Shown here: positions 49,887-63,549 of the stretch, one piece after another
Numbering within the stretch: position 1 is the stretch's first letter
Layout of the letters: each line of letters begins with the position of its first letter
DNA from: Anseranas semipalmata
Taxonomy: Eukaryota; Chordata; Aves; Anseriformes; Anseranatidae
Assembly (NCBI GenBank): GCA_013399115.1
Contig: VXAA01003922.1
Coordinates: 1-64,000, forward strand
Direction: 5' to 3'
Length of the DNA: 64,000 nt
Notes under the pieces: generated by a model
What the model was told of the DNA's origin: nothing
What the model saw: the letters and a program-made list of their open reading frames with translations, nothing else
Database searches by the model: none
Program-made: the position numbers and the translations under genes

Positions 49887-51226
49887 GTAAGCTCTTCTGC
49901 AAAACTTGTCTGCCTATTTACATACTTTTGAATTTGGCTATAGCTCTTTTAGATCTTTCATTTATTGAAATGTGAATTTTCAGTTTGATTTTGTTATTAT
50001 AGCAAGACTGCATCTAGTAATGTCAAAGTTAATAAAATTTCCTTCTGTAAATACATTGTGTATGAAACTCTCACCTTCTGAATTCGATTTAGCACATTGC
50101 AATGAAAGATTTAAAGCAGGTAAAAGAATTTGAGGTGAATGCCTTATGGGGATAAATAGCTTAAGTTTTATGCACTAATTTTTAGGTCATTTAGGATCTA
50201 ATTTGAAATCCAGAGAAAAGTTACTTTAGTTAAATGTACCCATGGTATTATTCAACTGTGCGAAGCAACAGCACCTTCCTGCTGTGCTCAGTTCATTCCT
50301 TCTATACTCATTTCAAGCTTACTACACCAAAAATTGTGCAAATCCAAATCTGGATGTATTTGGCAAAAGAGCAATTACAGCAGGACCTTTGGCTATTTAG
50401 AATAGTAGAAAAGATTCTTTCCTTCCATTTTGTGAAACCAATTTCACGTAATTGAACTGTGAAGGTTCATCCAGAATGAAGAACATGGCTTAAAAACGCA
50501 AGGTGCCCATGATAGATATGCAGGTATTCGGTTGCATAATTTTTTCTGAGTTGTAGCAAACAGATTTTTCTAGAGCTGTTCCCTTCCATTAAATCATTTT
50601 CATTTCCCATAGAATGGTTAAAACAGAATGAAAATGAAGGATAGCAGCAATTAATGGAGAAAAAAAGAGAGAAAGATGGTAATATTGATCTGTTAAGCAT
50701 CTGACAAATATTTTTGTGTGTTTACAATAGGTTTATCTGTCAGTCTCACACTATTATAACACGTTATATTGCTAGGTATGATATAGTTACAAGTGAAGTT
50801 CATTGTTATTATTCATTTTGCATTAGGTGTCTACAGGATACAGATGGCTGGTGCTTCTAAATGATAAATTGGTTTTAGTAACATTGATTGCTTTTTTTAA
50901 GAACAATTAATTAGACCTCTAAAAGGTGACTGAATGTTCTCTCAGTAATTACTTCCAAACATGACAAGGAATATAACATGACATCAAGAAAATACCTGTG
51001 AAACTAAAGTTTAAACACAGAAAGAACATTAAGCTGTTAAATTCTTGGCAAAAAAAAAAAAAATAATAAAGGTATTGATGTGTTATTCTTAGTGAACTGT
51101 TGCCATAGATACAATATAACCTGCAAATAGAGCTTGCTTTGTGTACTGTAAAGGCTATGGTCCTGTTATTTTATGCCATTCTGTCATGCTGTCGTCTTTC
51201 CTCTTTCTCTTTGATCATTTTTAAAG
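49887..51226. other. Intron, nothing recognised
   Basis: A phase 1 intron of about 1.3 kb with an A run near 51050-51064; no embedded gene or transposon recognised. Confidence 0.75.
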
Positions 51227-51417
51227 GTAGAAGATTGATTTCTTGTCCTAAACTGCCTGAAATCAACATGCAGTCATCAGGTCTCTGGATAATGGACATC
51301 ACTGGATCTGACTTGAGCAATGAAGTGGATCCATTACACCTTTCTTTCATCTTCTACGGCAACCTGAATCACAAAAAGTTGCCACTTCAAGTTACAGGAA
51401 AAGCAGTTCAAATCAAA
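51227..51417 (+). CDS. PLAT gene, exon 11 in window (start of divergent W-type PLAT)
   Basis: A 191-bp exon, phase 1 to phase 0. I chose the acceptor ATTTTTAAAG because the next AG (after GGTAG) would put a stop in frame. It encodes RRLISCPKLPEI, then SGLWIMDITGSDL, LHLSFIFYGNLNHKKLPLQV and AVQIK. The W-x-x-x-I-T-G start and the x-I-F-Y-G strand align with the W-type exon at 39603, but the sequence is much less conserved. The donor is GTACTT, a poor match to GTAAGT. Reading through it adds only V-L-Q-P-L-S-T-E-R-K-A before a stop at 51451-51453. Confidence 0.82.
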
Positions 51418-53257
51418 GTACTTCAACCTTTATCTACTGAAAGAAAAGCCTAAGAATCATGTACCTGATAACCCTCTTAATTCTGAGATAAATTGCTTCT
51501 TTAAACTAAACTACCAAATTGATTTTTAAGTCTTCTATGTAGTTTGGCACGGGTCATCATTTTTGTTTGTAGGCAGTAAGACTGTCACTTGGGCAATGGT
51601 TTTTGAATGAGCAGAAATGAACCTTCTCCCAAGGCTTCATACTGAGAATGTTTAAGTGAGCAAAGTGGTCCCTAGGTGCATATCACAGTATATACCAGAC
51701 TGCAGGTGCTGATTTACAGTTCTTGTTGATCTCACAAAAGTAATTTGTAAACATACAATATGCCGTGGGATACTATAGAGATTTTGGGTCAGATGATGGA
51801 GAAGGAAGAATCATAAATGAGATGAAACTTACAGAAAGTTCATTTTTCTCTTTCATGTAATTTATTCATCCCTGCTACCATGCTTTTTCAACCTAGCTGC
51901 TTTTTCTTGCATTGTTTCCCTCTTTTATTTTTGCCTGTCATTATCACTTTATTTTTCCTCTTAATCAGTTCCTTTTCCCCCACAAGTTTTCTCCTTTATT
52001 CGTTTCTTCTGATCTTCCATCATTTGTCTTCACTTTCTCCTACTATTCATCAACTGAAATATTAACAAGCTTTTGACTGACTGAATGAATTTGACTTTCA
52101 TTGAAATGTGGCCTGCTTCTTTTCTCATTGCTCTTACTTCCCTCTTGTAATTATAATTCCTTCCTCAGTGCCAATGCTGTGTTACTCTTATGCTATTCTG
52201 ATTTTACTCTCCATGAATACAGTAGAATACAATACAGTAGAACTTGGAACTGACCCGAAGGTAAATACTACAGACTCCTCCTCTAGCTTAGGAAATCCCT
52301 GAACCACAAAGTGCTCAAACTAGGAGAATATTCAAGGGAAGTGCGACTATTACCTGTCCTGTTCTTGTATTGCTTCTTCCATCCTCCCATTGGCCTTTGT
52401 GGGTTTTGAGAAAATGGTTGACCCCTGTGAGAAAACTGGAAGTTTTAACCTCAGTTGGTTCATTAGCCTTATTTTAACAGATCTAATAACTTTGATCAGT
52501 TCTTTCTGCATCTACAGAAACAACTATATGGTCAGACTGAGGGAATGGGAGCAAGTGGACAGGTAGGGCAGTGGGAGCTTCTCAAGCCAACTTTGCATCA
52601 CAGAAATATGTCCATGAAGCCACATCCTGAAAGAGATTTCTTCAGGATTGACTGCTGAAACTGCAGAAGCAGGTAGCAAGGGAAAAGCAGGAAAATAGGG
52701 GTGATGAGATCCCTGATATAAAGCCCAAAGAGTGAGTGAAAATATGTTACTTTTGATCCCGGGGTTCACCAGAAAGCAGCCTTGGAGTTGTGAATAAAGA
52801 AACTGTTCCTGGTTCTTCCTGCTAGTCAGGTAAATAGGACTTAATGTTTACACTAAAGAAATAATTGGCTGTTTTTCGATGTTCCTCTTTTGTTTAATGG
52901 AAGAGAAAGTAAGCACACTAGGTTAGGCTATAAACATGATCCAAAATGAGGAGTTCCTAGGAAGTTTTCATCTGCTGAAGAACCTCTCCTAAGTATAAAA
53001 CAATAGTATGAAATTAGAAGTACCCTGTCAGAGAAAAGGCTGAAGTCAGGTCCCATGCAGTGCTACTAGCTAGGCAGTATTTGCAATGAAAGAGCAAGGG
53101 AAAGAATATGATTAGAAAGGAGAGAAATGATAAGTTATAAATCTGCTCCAATTTTTCAACTATTGAAGTTTGTTCAGCTGTTGCATACAGCTGTCAACTA
53201 CATTTGATCTGGCATGATTAGAATGAGATCCATTCATCTTCTCTTTTTCTCACATAG
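51418..53257. other. Intron, nothing recognised
   Basis: A phase 0 intron of about 1.8 kb, with pyrimidine-rich sequence at 51880-52060. No transposon or RNA gene recognised. Confidence 0.7.
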
Positions 53258-53468
53258 GATGAACTGGCAGATATTGGCTCACTATACAAAGTTCAGGTAA
53301 CTGGCCCACATAGTGAGCTAAAACAGCCATGGCACTTAGATTTACTGCATATGAAACACACAGGCACAAAGGAAGAGATGTATTTAGCTTTTGACTGCTT
53401 GTTCAACCCTAATGAAGACAAATGTGTGGAACTGCCAGCTCTCTATGCAGATCAGGAGCCTTTGCCTG
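53258..53468 (+). CDS. PLAT gene, exon 12 in window (second half of divergent W-type PLAT)
   Basis: A 211-bp exon, phase 0 to phase 1, acceptor TTTTCTCACATAG and donor GTAAGC. It encodes DELADIGSLYKVQVTGPHSE, PWHLDLLHM, MYLAFDCLFNPNEDKCVELP and DQEPLPG. It pairs with the exon at 51227 and matches 14278 and 46132 in phase, in the D-I-G-x-L-Y-K-V start and in the L-P ending. The G-H-D turn and the C-N-R-W-L motif are lost (FDCLFNP instead), making this the most divergent second half in the set. Confidence 0.9.
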
Positions 53469-55861
53469 GTAAGCTAAGTCTGTTTTTGTTACTGGGGTCA
53501 GGATCTGTGTCACTGGGATACCAGTATATCTCTCCTGGGCCTGAAATACTGTGTGAGGATATCCACCAGAATTTGATATTAAGGAATATGATGTTTTGCA
53601 CATGCATTTATCACAAAAGAAAGCTGAGCAAAGAGAAATCACTGGTATCAGGATTATGACAGATGTTTTAACTGCTGACACCAAACATAGAATATAGTTT
53701 CTTTCATGTGAGACAGTGTTCCAGTTTTAGCTCTTGATTATTTATTATCTCTTCAAATTAATGCTGCGTCAGCTGAAGATGTGTACAAAATATTAACTTG
53801 TGCGTGATATTACCTGAATCTTCCTATTCACAAAGAAATGTGTGACCTAGAAACGTAGTCAATGTTTTAAGAATGAAAGAATTACAAAGACACCCTACAA
53901 AACAGAGATAGAATTTAAAAAATGTGTTACAATCAGCCAGCAAGGGGATAGCCGAGAATTTCAATTGCACAAGTGTTCTATTGATGTTGATGAGAAATAT
54001 ATAGTACAGCAAGTATTATTCTAGCAAAAATATATTAAGTTGCATTTTTCTCTGATGTTATTAACACGTGAATTGTGTATATGATGATGACAAAGACATG
54101 ATAAAGTGATTACCCCCAGCCCCCCAGGAATATGGAGGACAACCAATTGCATACCGATAGCTTGATCACTCACTATTTAAGAACAGGCTTCCTATTTATC
54201 CAGCTCATTAGAATAAAGAGGATTGATGGCGATAGTAAAGATCATGTATTGAAGTTTTTAGTGACAGCTAAGAGGTTTATTGCCAGAGGCTATAGTACAT
54301 AGAGTGTTCTGCTTAAACAGAATAAAAAAATAATAGAAAAAAGATGGAAGCTTTCCAGAAAAAGGAACAAAATATTCCATGTGAACTTTTGCACGCTGTT
54401 CTCTAGGGAGATTTTCCTAAATATTTTATCCCATTTAAAGTTGAAACTTGAGCAAATAAAACACTGAAGACCTTTTAAATCTCTGGTTTTATGTAGGTTT
54501 GCATAACTTTAAACAATTAGTAGCTTTGTACTCATTCACTGAAAAAAATCCTATCATTTTAGGTTTTTGGTCCGTCAGGTTCAAAATAGCATTGGATGTT
54601 GCATGTAACATATGCAGGATGTAAAATGCTAACTATAATAACTCTAGCTCTTGTTAAAAATCTCTATTACCCCAATTTATTTATGAAAAAAATGGGGAAA
54701 ATTGTAAGTATTGGTGATTATTTTCAGAATTTGAAATTGCTAAATGTTTAACTAGGTATAAAAAGTCTAGAAATTCAAACCAAAATAAAAATTCTAGAAT
54801 TCATCCCTCAAAGTCTTTGCTATGCTAAGAACCAAATGGAGATAATGTCAGAGAGCATTATTCTGATTAGTAGAGCAATTCAGTTGAGGTAAAATAGAAG
54901 GTTGAGATATTTTCCTTGGAAAATTTCTAGGAGGAAGATGTGTACATAGTTTCTGCCCCAACTTATCCCATACTTGGATAGTATCTACTAACCTAGGAAG
55001 TTTCGCACAAACCATTTTGTGGAGTCCAGACTAAGGGAAATGCAATGTTCCCTTCTAGATTTCACTGACTTTGAGTATGTGAACAGTCCTTTTGAACTCA
55101 CACGTATGTCCATAGATGAAGTAATGACATTTGTGACATTTAAAGACGCACCATATGAATGATCTATAATTGAAAGTGTTAATATCAATCTTTTTTTTTT
55201 TTTTTTTCCTGTGGCCCCACTACTTATTCAGTCTAAAATTTCTAAACGTCACCTTCTTCCTTATATTCTGGTTTATGTACTGGAGACAAAAAACATTTCA
55301 GTTTTATGTGTTTGCACTCATTATTGCTTCAAAGCAGACATCCATTTAATAAATGTCTTGGTAATATAAGTTCAAATAAAGATGAAAGAACAATTTTGAA
55401 AGATCATTGCTATCCCCAGACAAATCAAACAACAAGTAGATAACTCTATAGGGAGCAAAGTAAATGCAAAAAACATCCAAGTAAAGACTATCCTTTATCA
55501 GTTATGTCAACTGCCTGGTTGTAACGAAGGCCATATTAATATAATTACTTCTCTTCTAAACTAAGTGATTCCATGGGATCTAGGAAGGCAAAAATACATA
55601 TCTGTGCTCATATGTGATCTTCAGGAAAATCACAATTCCTTCTTTAAAACCAGTGGTCAGTTTCATTTTTTTTTCTGCATCTACAAGAATATATTTTTTA
55701 ATGTTTTTGTATCTCTTTCTGAGCATGTGAGTGACTTGTATCCTCTGTCCATGCCTCCTCCATATCCCACCTCATCTGGTGGGACATGAGGATGATTTCA
55801 TTCCCAGTGAATCATGGTTACCAATTGTCATTGAATATATTCTTAATAATTTACAAAACAA

Positions 55862-55878
55862 ACACACACACACACACA
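55862..55878. repeat. Short (AC)n microsatellite
   Basis: About eight AC units, intronic. Confidence 0.9.
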
Positions 55879-57421
55879 AAACCGATTCTCTGAAATTGCT
55901 TTTTCTTCCATCTGTAGAAATATTTTTTCTTAAAAGCGAGTTCCCAAGCTCAGCCTGTAGGTAACACCCTAGGTACAATTATATTAAATATCCAAGGTCA
56001 AATGATTGTCTTGCATAATTGCATTAGATTCTGTGGCATTATCTCAGAGCTGAATTTGCCTTCTGGATATTAGCTAGTATCACAGAAACAAATACTTTTC
56101 CTGTTTTCTTTTCTTTTACCTATCCATCCTAGAATTTTTAAGCATATTTTTAGTCTATCTATATCATGGTCCAAATTATTTATCATGCACCTTTGTGGAC
56201 TTCAGACTAAAATATTCCAAATTTTTTTCCTTATAAATTCTGTGATAATCCTGCAAAGGGCATTAATGTGCATATTAACACTCACACTGAAACAAGGTCA
56301 TTGCATAGTTAAATTGTGAGCTGCTTTTAAAAATGATATTTTCAGTTACAGTTAAAATTTTAGAACTCCTAGCTCTTAGCTTCTGTTTCTTGATGCTTTC
56401 TAGATCATTTCTTGATGGTTTTTAGATTGCCATTGTTTGTGACTTCAGTTGAAGTCACGTACCAGAAGTTATATAGCAATATCTATCCCAACGTGGAAGT
56501 TATCTGAAGTTAGAAGAACTTTGCAATATGCAGTTGTCAAAGTAACTGTTGAAGATGAGTGTTTCCTTATCTGTACTAATGTATTTTTAACACTAATTAT
56601 GAACTGGACTCTTCTGGCTCACATTAGGCTTCTGTGATGCAGATGAAGTATTTTTTTCCACAACATGAACCCAAATTCCAATCCCCCCCAAGTCTGTTAA
56701 CATAAGAGCATGAAGAGTTTAAGTGCTTAACATCTGTAGTAATAAACATCTGTATTAATAAACATATTCATCTTCATTAAAAAATCACGCAGCTTTATGT
56801 TTTTACAGTTTACAGATAAAGTATAACTTTTCCACTGCTTTGTTAATCACAATAGATCTTCACTATGTAGTAGTGTACCATGATGTATTGAGGCATGGAG
56901 AATTATTAGCTTGCTACTTGACACTTAACTCTACTAGATACTGTTCAGTCCAGTGGCCCATGTTTATCAAATAACTCCCTTTTCATTAGTGGTAATGGTA
57001 AATTCCATGTTAACTTCCAAAATGAGAGTAGTTCAGAGATGCTTCAGCTAATGTATTCTTTTGACTTATTAGGCTTATTAGTCAAGGCTTGTTAGCTCAA
57101 ACATAGCACCAACCTAGCATGAATGAGTCTGGCTTGGGTGTTGAGCTGGTGAAGTGAATTGTAGTATTCTGCGTAATTTGACTGATTTGGATTCCTGCTA
57201 ACTCAGGCATCTCTTACCACACAGGTAGGTGAACCCTGTACTTCTGACTAGATTCATAATATCAAATATTGAACTGGTACAAGATGATTTGCTCCACTGT
57301 CTTGAGCATATTAGCTGTGTGGCTATGGCAATTGAAGATCCCCAGCCTTTAATTTCACCAAAAGGATGATTTTAAGTTTTTGAGATTGCTTAGATTATAA
57401 ATTGACAAGACTAGGCCTTGA

Positions 57422-57447
57422 TTTTTTTTTTTTTGGGGGGGGGGGGG
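57422..57447. repeat. T13 followed by G13
   Basis: Thirteen T directly followed by thirteen G, with no interruption. It is intronic and of no evident function. Confidence 0.93.
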
Positions 57448-59136
57448 ATAGTACAAAATAAACATTAAAAAATATTGCTGTCTACTATACTTACACTTGA
57501 TTCTTAGTTGCCTAACATCCCTTTAAAACCACAACTCTTTCTTCTGGGAATTATGACAATAACCTCTGGAATACTCATTCCTTGTACTGCCTTTTTCTAT
57601 TTACTTTACTATTTTGTACAGTAGATTTTTTTTCTGCATAAATGTATGGAAAAAAGTCCCTGTCAGCTATATACAGCAACTTTGAAATACAACACTCTAC
57701 CCTGTCCCATTCACATTCACATCCCTACCATCTCATATTTTGGTGGAGAACCTGCTAAGCTACAGAGAAGAGTAGTGAAAGAAAAGGTCTTGCAATCTCT
57801 AACAGGAGAACAGGAGTTCATTTGATAGCTCACTTCCTTGTCCACAGCCTTTCTTAGTGTTTTTCCCCCATTGGAATAAATACCTGTATCACTTGATTTC
57901 ATTGCAAAGCTAACATCATAATGGTGTGAAAGGTTTATCTATACCTCTGAGATTCAGACAGGATATGGTTGTGCCATTTAAACTGTTTACCCTGAAAGGC
58001 TATTGAGATTTATGTAGGCAAATGTTACTGAATTTTGCTATAAATGATATTTGAATAAATTTTGATTTATAGTAAATTAAAAAAAAAAAAAGGCAAATTC
58101 AATGTAACACCTTCTGTCCTATCTTTAATTTTTTTTTTTTTTAATGAGCACTAGGTGATCATTTTCACTTTTCAGTGATGTTGGCTTACATCTGAAACAG
58201 AGCTTTTATAAACAGGATTGGGCAGAGGCAACGAATGGCAAGGTTGAACAGAACATCTTATTTTAGTAGGTTTTTGTTGGTAGAGGGATGTTGTTCATTT
58301 GAAAGTGAGAATGGTCCCAAAATCACCCTGAAAACTTTTACCTTTCCCTAGTGTCTCTTTTGTGCGATGCCTTCCTTCATAGGAGTTCCTTTGCATATTT
58401 TTGTTTTGCTTATATAGCAGGAGTCCTTTCTGTGATCCAAAATCTTTGAAAATTAATGGGAAATATTTGCTCTGACTACAATGAGCTTTGAATTATTCAT
58501 TAGCAGATTCAACAGATTCATATGAAAATTCTGACTCAGCAAAACCATTAGATATGTTTCTAATTTTTGGTATGTATCTCCCTTGAATACAGATATTATG
58601 AAGTAACAAGTTGTGTGATTAAAGTTGAGACCATGATTAAGTGTATTAATGATCAGGGACCAAAGCAGTAAAGGTGACTGTAAGCACTGTGATTTCTAAT
58701 CCACTCTACATGAGTAGTCAGATCTGTAGTCCAAACTCTTCTGATTTTATTCACGCAAGCAGCGTTTTCACTTCAATGGATCTGCTCACGTGAGTAAGGT
58801 ATACAGGTGAGCCAACAGTCTGGATAACACAGTCTTACCTTCATATCCCAGCTACTCTAAAAGCAAAAATGCCACTGGCTAAATGCCAAACAGTCTCTTG
58901 GACAGCACATATACTTTCAAATATCTAGGTCTCCAGCAAGAGCAAGTCTGTGTAGCTACACTCACTTTATTGCAACTATATTGTCTTTCATCTGACAGTG
59001 CGTATTTCCCTACCTTGAAGAAAGGGATGAGATACATTAGAATGCCAGCCTAGGAAAACTCTTGGTGTACTTCTATCATCAAACACGAGCAATGTCATCA
59101 ATTACAAGCACTTTCCCAGGTCAAGGTTTAAATGTT

Positions 59137-59212
59137 AAAAAACAAAACAAACAAACAAACCAAAACAAACCAAACCAAACCAAAACAAAACAAAAAAANA
59201 AAAAAAAAAAAA
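59137..59212. repeat. A-rich AAAC/AAACC tract
   Basis: About 76 bp of AAAC, AAACC and A-run units with one undetermined base at 59199. No retrotransposon body is recognised to its left, so it may be a simple repeat. Confidence 0.9.
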
Positions 59213-61868
59213 GGAAAAATCTCAGAAGTAAATAATGGAACAATGAAATAAAGTTACTTTTCAAAAAACAGATATTTTCAGTTGTCATCCGCACATAGCA
59301 AAAATATGAAGAGAAACAAAGACATTTCAGTATATGTCAATGAGCACACCTTTATTAGCAGACTGATACAGCCCTTATTATTTAATGAATCCTTTTAGAT
59401 ATTCATTTTCCAATCAGTATGCAAAACCACCCAGTATGCAAAACCGCTCTCATTCCAGTGATGTGACCTTTTTATTTTAGACACATAAAGAAATAGCTAT
59501 ATAAGATGTCACAATATTTGAATTCAGGCCTTTTGATTATAACACTCAATATGAATAGCACCAACTTGTGAAAAGAGCTGTAAGAAAAGCTTAAAAATAA
59601 ATATCCTCAGAACACTTTTTTTCCTCCCTGTTTTCCTATCACCTACGCATGAAAATAAATGACAGCCTTAGCTTCTAGGTTCTTAACAATCATTCTCAAA
59701 CCTACCAGAAATTTCTCATAATTATATCTTTTTAGAGGATGTAGTTTGGCTAAATGGGCCATTTCTGTCTTGGAATAAATTTGATTCAAGAGGCAAACTG
59801 TACTGAAAATATCAGAAGTTTCCAGGATCTATACTGAGGTATTTGTGTATCCTGTGGTATATTTTAGACTGAAATATGTATTTCAGACTTGAATAATGTG
59901 TTTTTCAGTGCTTTCTGGCTTGTATTGTCAATTGTGAGACTGAAAGTGCTCCTTAGTTGTTCCTTGGTTCTGTGTCTATCTAAAGCACCATTTCTCTTCT
60001 TTGTACACGTGCATTTCCTGGAAAAGCAGACATTGTGCAGCCAGCCAGGACCCAGGTACAGGCAAGCAGCAGAGTGAGGCTGAAAGAGTTTCTGAAGCAT
60101 GCAGCTGTCACACAGTCTAGACATTGTTGAGATCTGCTTTACTATGCCAGTGATGAACACTGTGAGAGTTGGGGCTGAATAGTTTGGAGTAGTCAAAAAT
60201 AGCTCAGTACACATAAAATGTTGGATTTTAAGGGTGCTCGGTCCTTCAACATATCAGTCTTAGAGCTTGTGACAAAAACGTTCATGAGATAATATATGTA
60301 TTCTTGAATTGGTATGTGTGTATTGCTTATTACCCACATCCCAAATATGACTTTTACAGTGGATAAAAATGTTCTCCTCCTTCTGAAATATATTAGAAAA
60401 ATGTGTTTTACAAGCCAGTGTGGCTTCAAAGTAATAGCTTTTTTCCTTAGGCCAGACTAATGATGCTTTAGTTTGGAAGCAGAGGAACTCCAGACAGTCT
60501 AATTTTAGACTCCTAACTTTTAGTGTCCATCCCTAGAATATATGGGAACCCATCATAGGTGTTTTCTACATCAAGCTGCCTTTCCCTGCTGACTACATAA
60601 GGAGTTCATATTTCTAACATAACCACCAAAGCTGGATACTGAAAATGACAGCACCAGCAGTATACAAATGAGCAAAGATTTATTACTGTAATCTGAATAA
60701 AAGCAGTTTTTCAACACTCAGAAAAGAAACAAACAAACAAAAAAATTCTCATTTTTTTTCCTGAGCTCCTTCTTGTTAAGGTGATGCAAATAACCATGAA
60801 TATTGAGATTGTGACCTGTTTCTGTTTAAGTGTTTCCTTGTTCCTCCATTATAAATTCTGTGGCTAAAGTAATTTTTAAAATGAATATAAGAGTTTTCCA
60901 TTAAGTTTATTTGGAATTACTGCAATCTGATCTCTTCTGGATCACTTCCCTGTGTATTGTCAGAAAGAGTCAAGGAAACAGAAGCTCCACATCATGGCCA
61001 TAGATGTCTCTTCTAATTGCTATACTATCACCACATCTGAGAAAACCACGAATGCTTTCCCTTAAACTCAAATTTCAGATTGCTTATCTGTATTTGTGGG
61101 TTATTATATGGGCAAATGTTAGTACATGGGAGGTTCTTTAGAGGCTGATACAAAATGTCAAGAGGTTTTTCTATTTGTGTTAAAGCCGATGTTGAAGGTA
61201 TTTTTAATTCATTATTTGTGTTTCACATTAACTTGTTTTAACTTCTGGTTCATTCTAATAGTGTTATGGTCTGACTAGTCAGAAAGTTTAATAGTCCTGA
61301 TGCATTCATTCATTGGAAGATAATTACATGAGTTTAAAGCTTAAGACAATCAGATCCCAGCTTTCTTCTAAACCACTTTATAAGTGCTAAGCCCTAGTTT
61401 CATTTCAAGAAAAAAAAAATTACACACACAGACAGAAGGAGGGAACAAAGGAATATGAGTTAATTGTCTTAGAGAACAGAACTTAGACTTTCCAAAAAGC
61501 ATGTAAACACAAAGTATTTTTAGAAAGTGATTTGCTATCTTAAGGGGAAGCATGAAGTATATAGGAGATCCTGTGCCCCAAACAGCAGCCAGTAGTGCTG
61601 ATTTTCTGGTAGTGGTATCCAAGCAGAACAAAATTGTGTTCTGCAAATTGCCAAACAGGGAATTATGCAGTAGAAATGTGTTTTGGTTATGAATGCCACC
61701 AAGACTGAAGAGACCTGTGGTACTTGTATAGTGGCTTGGTATGGGATTCAGATGAAATTTGCAATGGTTTCTATCAGGGATTGGTAGATAATGCGGGTGT
61801 TGGGCAAGAAGACAAGCAAGATTTTCTCATGCTGACTTTTTGTTTTTTGTATATATTTTTTTCTGAAG

Positions 61869-62020
61869 TTGTGAAATATTCAATCCATTTGCACACGGGA
61901 GACTTGAAGAAAGCAGATGCCACTGGTGAGGCTTATCTTTGTATTCAAGGAGAGAGGAGTGACTCAGGGAAACGATGGCTTAACTTGAGAAACAGCCTGA
62001 TCACTTTTGCTAGAGGGCAG
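61869..62020 (+). CDS. PLAT gene, exon 13 in window (start of regular PLAT domain)
   Basis: A 152-bp exon, phase 1 to phase 0, acceptor TTTTTTTCTGAAG and donor GTAAAA. It encodes VVKYSIHLHTGDLKKADATG, then EAYLCIQGERSDSGKRWL and FARGQ. It is one codon shorter than the counterparts at 25316 and 47693. The T-D-x-N-V-Y-I motif has become A-T-G-E-A-Y-L, and G-D-T-G-x-R is S-D-S-G-K-R, so the acidic residues near the top loop are partly changed. Confidence 0.93.
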
Positions 62021-63549
62021 GTAAAAAAAAATGAGTAAAAATGTAACTGAATCTGAGTGTCTTTTTGTTAAAACTTTTCCACACACTTCTTGCTTTTAAA
62101 CATTGTAAACGTATTCTTGCATTTTTGAAGCATAAAGGGCTTTTCCTAGAAGAGTAATTCCTAGAGTAGTTATTGACATAAGAACAAAGTAACTAAAACA
62201 AATTTCAGGTCAATCAGAAATATCTATTTCAGATCAAAAGAGAATGTCTAGCTGACGCTTTATTGGACCCTACTGTTTGGTCTGTGTTCAGGTTTGGAAG
62301 AATTTGGAACTTTAAAGGGCTTTTCTATATCCTGGCCTATAGCACCCTCGTCACCTTCTTATATAGAAAAGATCTCAACTAACAACTATTTGGAAATTCA
62401 TCTTCTCACAGCTTTCCTTACTCCAACTTGCCCAAGATGCGCAGTTCTCTGTTCTTAGCATTTGGTTTTGTTTTTTTTTTAGATGACTCTTGTGGTCAAC
62501 ATGGTCCTTACAATAGCATAAATATTTGTAAGTTGTTGTACTTGGCAGCAACTATGGAAACAATAAAAGGCTTTTATTGTTTGCCTTCACACCCCAAAAC
62601 AGGTCCCCAACTTTTGTCTTCAAATTGCATTTTCAACCCAACAAAGGCTACAATAGGATAGCTCATGAAGTCATAAGAGATAAAAGAGGCTTACCTGTGG
62701 GGTTTTGTACTTGGTTTCCCAAGAGATTAGAGGAATCCATTCATTAATATCATGTTTCCAATCCTTGTTTCTAAGGCCCAGTTCAAAAAAGCCAACAAGT
62801 ACACACTTTAAGCTATCTGTGTCCCCAGTGTCAGCATAAGCTGACTTCTGTGAGCTTTCCCATTGATAGTGAAGAAAGATGACTAAGCAAAGAAGAAAAC
62901 AAACATGTAAGGTCAAGAAGGTGATTATACTAAGATTTGCAGTAGGGAAAAAAGGGAAGATTCCATGAAGTATGTTCATCATACAACTATAGTGTATGAA
63001 AAAAATCTATCATAGAGATGGCTTCAATGAAAAATCCTTATTCTAATATCAGAGTGGTTGAAATCTTCCTAGATACTATTCACTTGATTCCCATTTACCT
63101 GCCTAATTCCCACTAAATTAACTGTGATTTCTAGTGAAAGTGAAATTGCTTCACATTTTCAGAATTATTAGACACCTGTAAGTTTCATTGAGAGTTAGGA
63201 TCTGGATCAAGGTAACTTTCAACACAAGTAGAAATTGAGCTGATTTGGTTATTTCAGTCTATGAAAGCACTAGACATGAGCACTTTACTGGTGGAATGTG
63301 TATTTAATGTTTCTAAAATTACTTCCTAGTAAGTACAGCAACACTTTGAAATTCATAATTCATAATATTCTCTGGAACAGAAAATATCAGTTATCACATG
63401 TACTGTTTAATTATGAACTCAAAGACAGTGGAATAGCATGAAAGAGATAAATTTACTTCCAGATGCACAAGGCTAAATAAATAAATATTCAAAAGCAGAT
63501 ACATATTAAGTTTAACTAAAATATACTTTTAATTATTTTCACATTGCAG
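62021..63549. other. Intron, nothing recognised
   Basis: A phase 0 intron of about 1.5 kb. An AATAAA occurs near 62560 but there is no reason to read it as a used polyadenylation site. Confidence 0.75.

Larger units (their letters stand above)
53469..61868. other. Large intron, mostly unique sequence
   Basis: A phase 1 intron of about 8.4 kb, the largest after the one at 14504. It holds a T-run (55190-55207), a CA microsatellite (55862-55878), two 16-bp tandem copies near 56733-56766, an unusual T13G13 junction and an A-rich AAACC tract. No transposon body or exon is recognised. The exon before it closes a PLAT domain and the exon after it opens one, so nothing needs to be missing. Confidence 0.65.
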
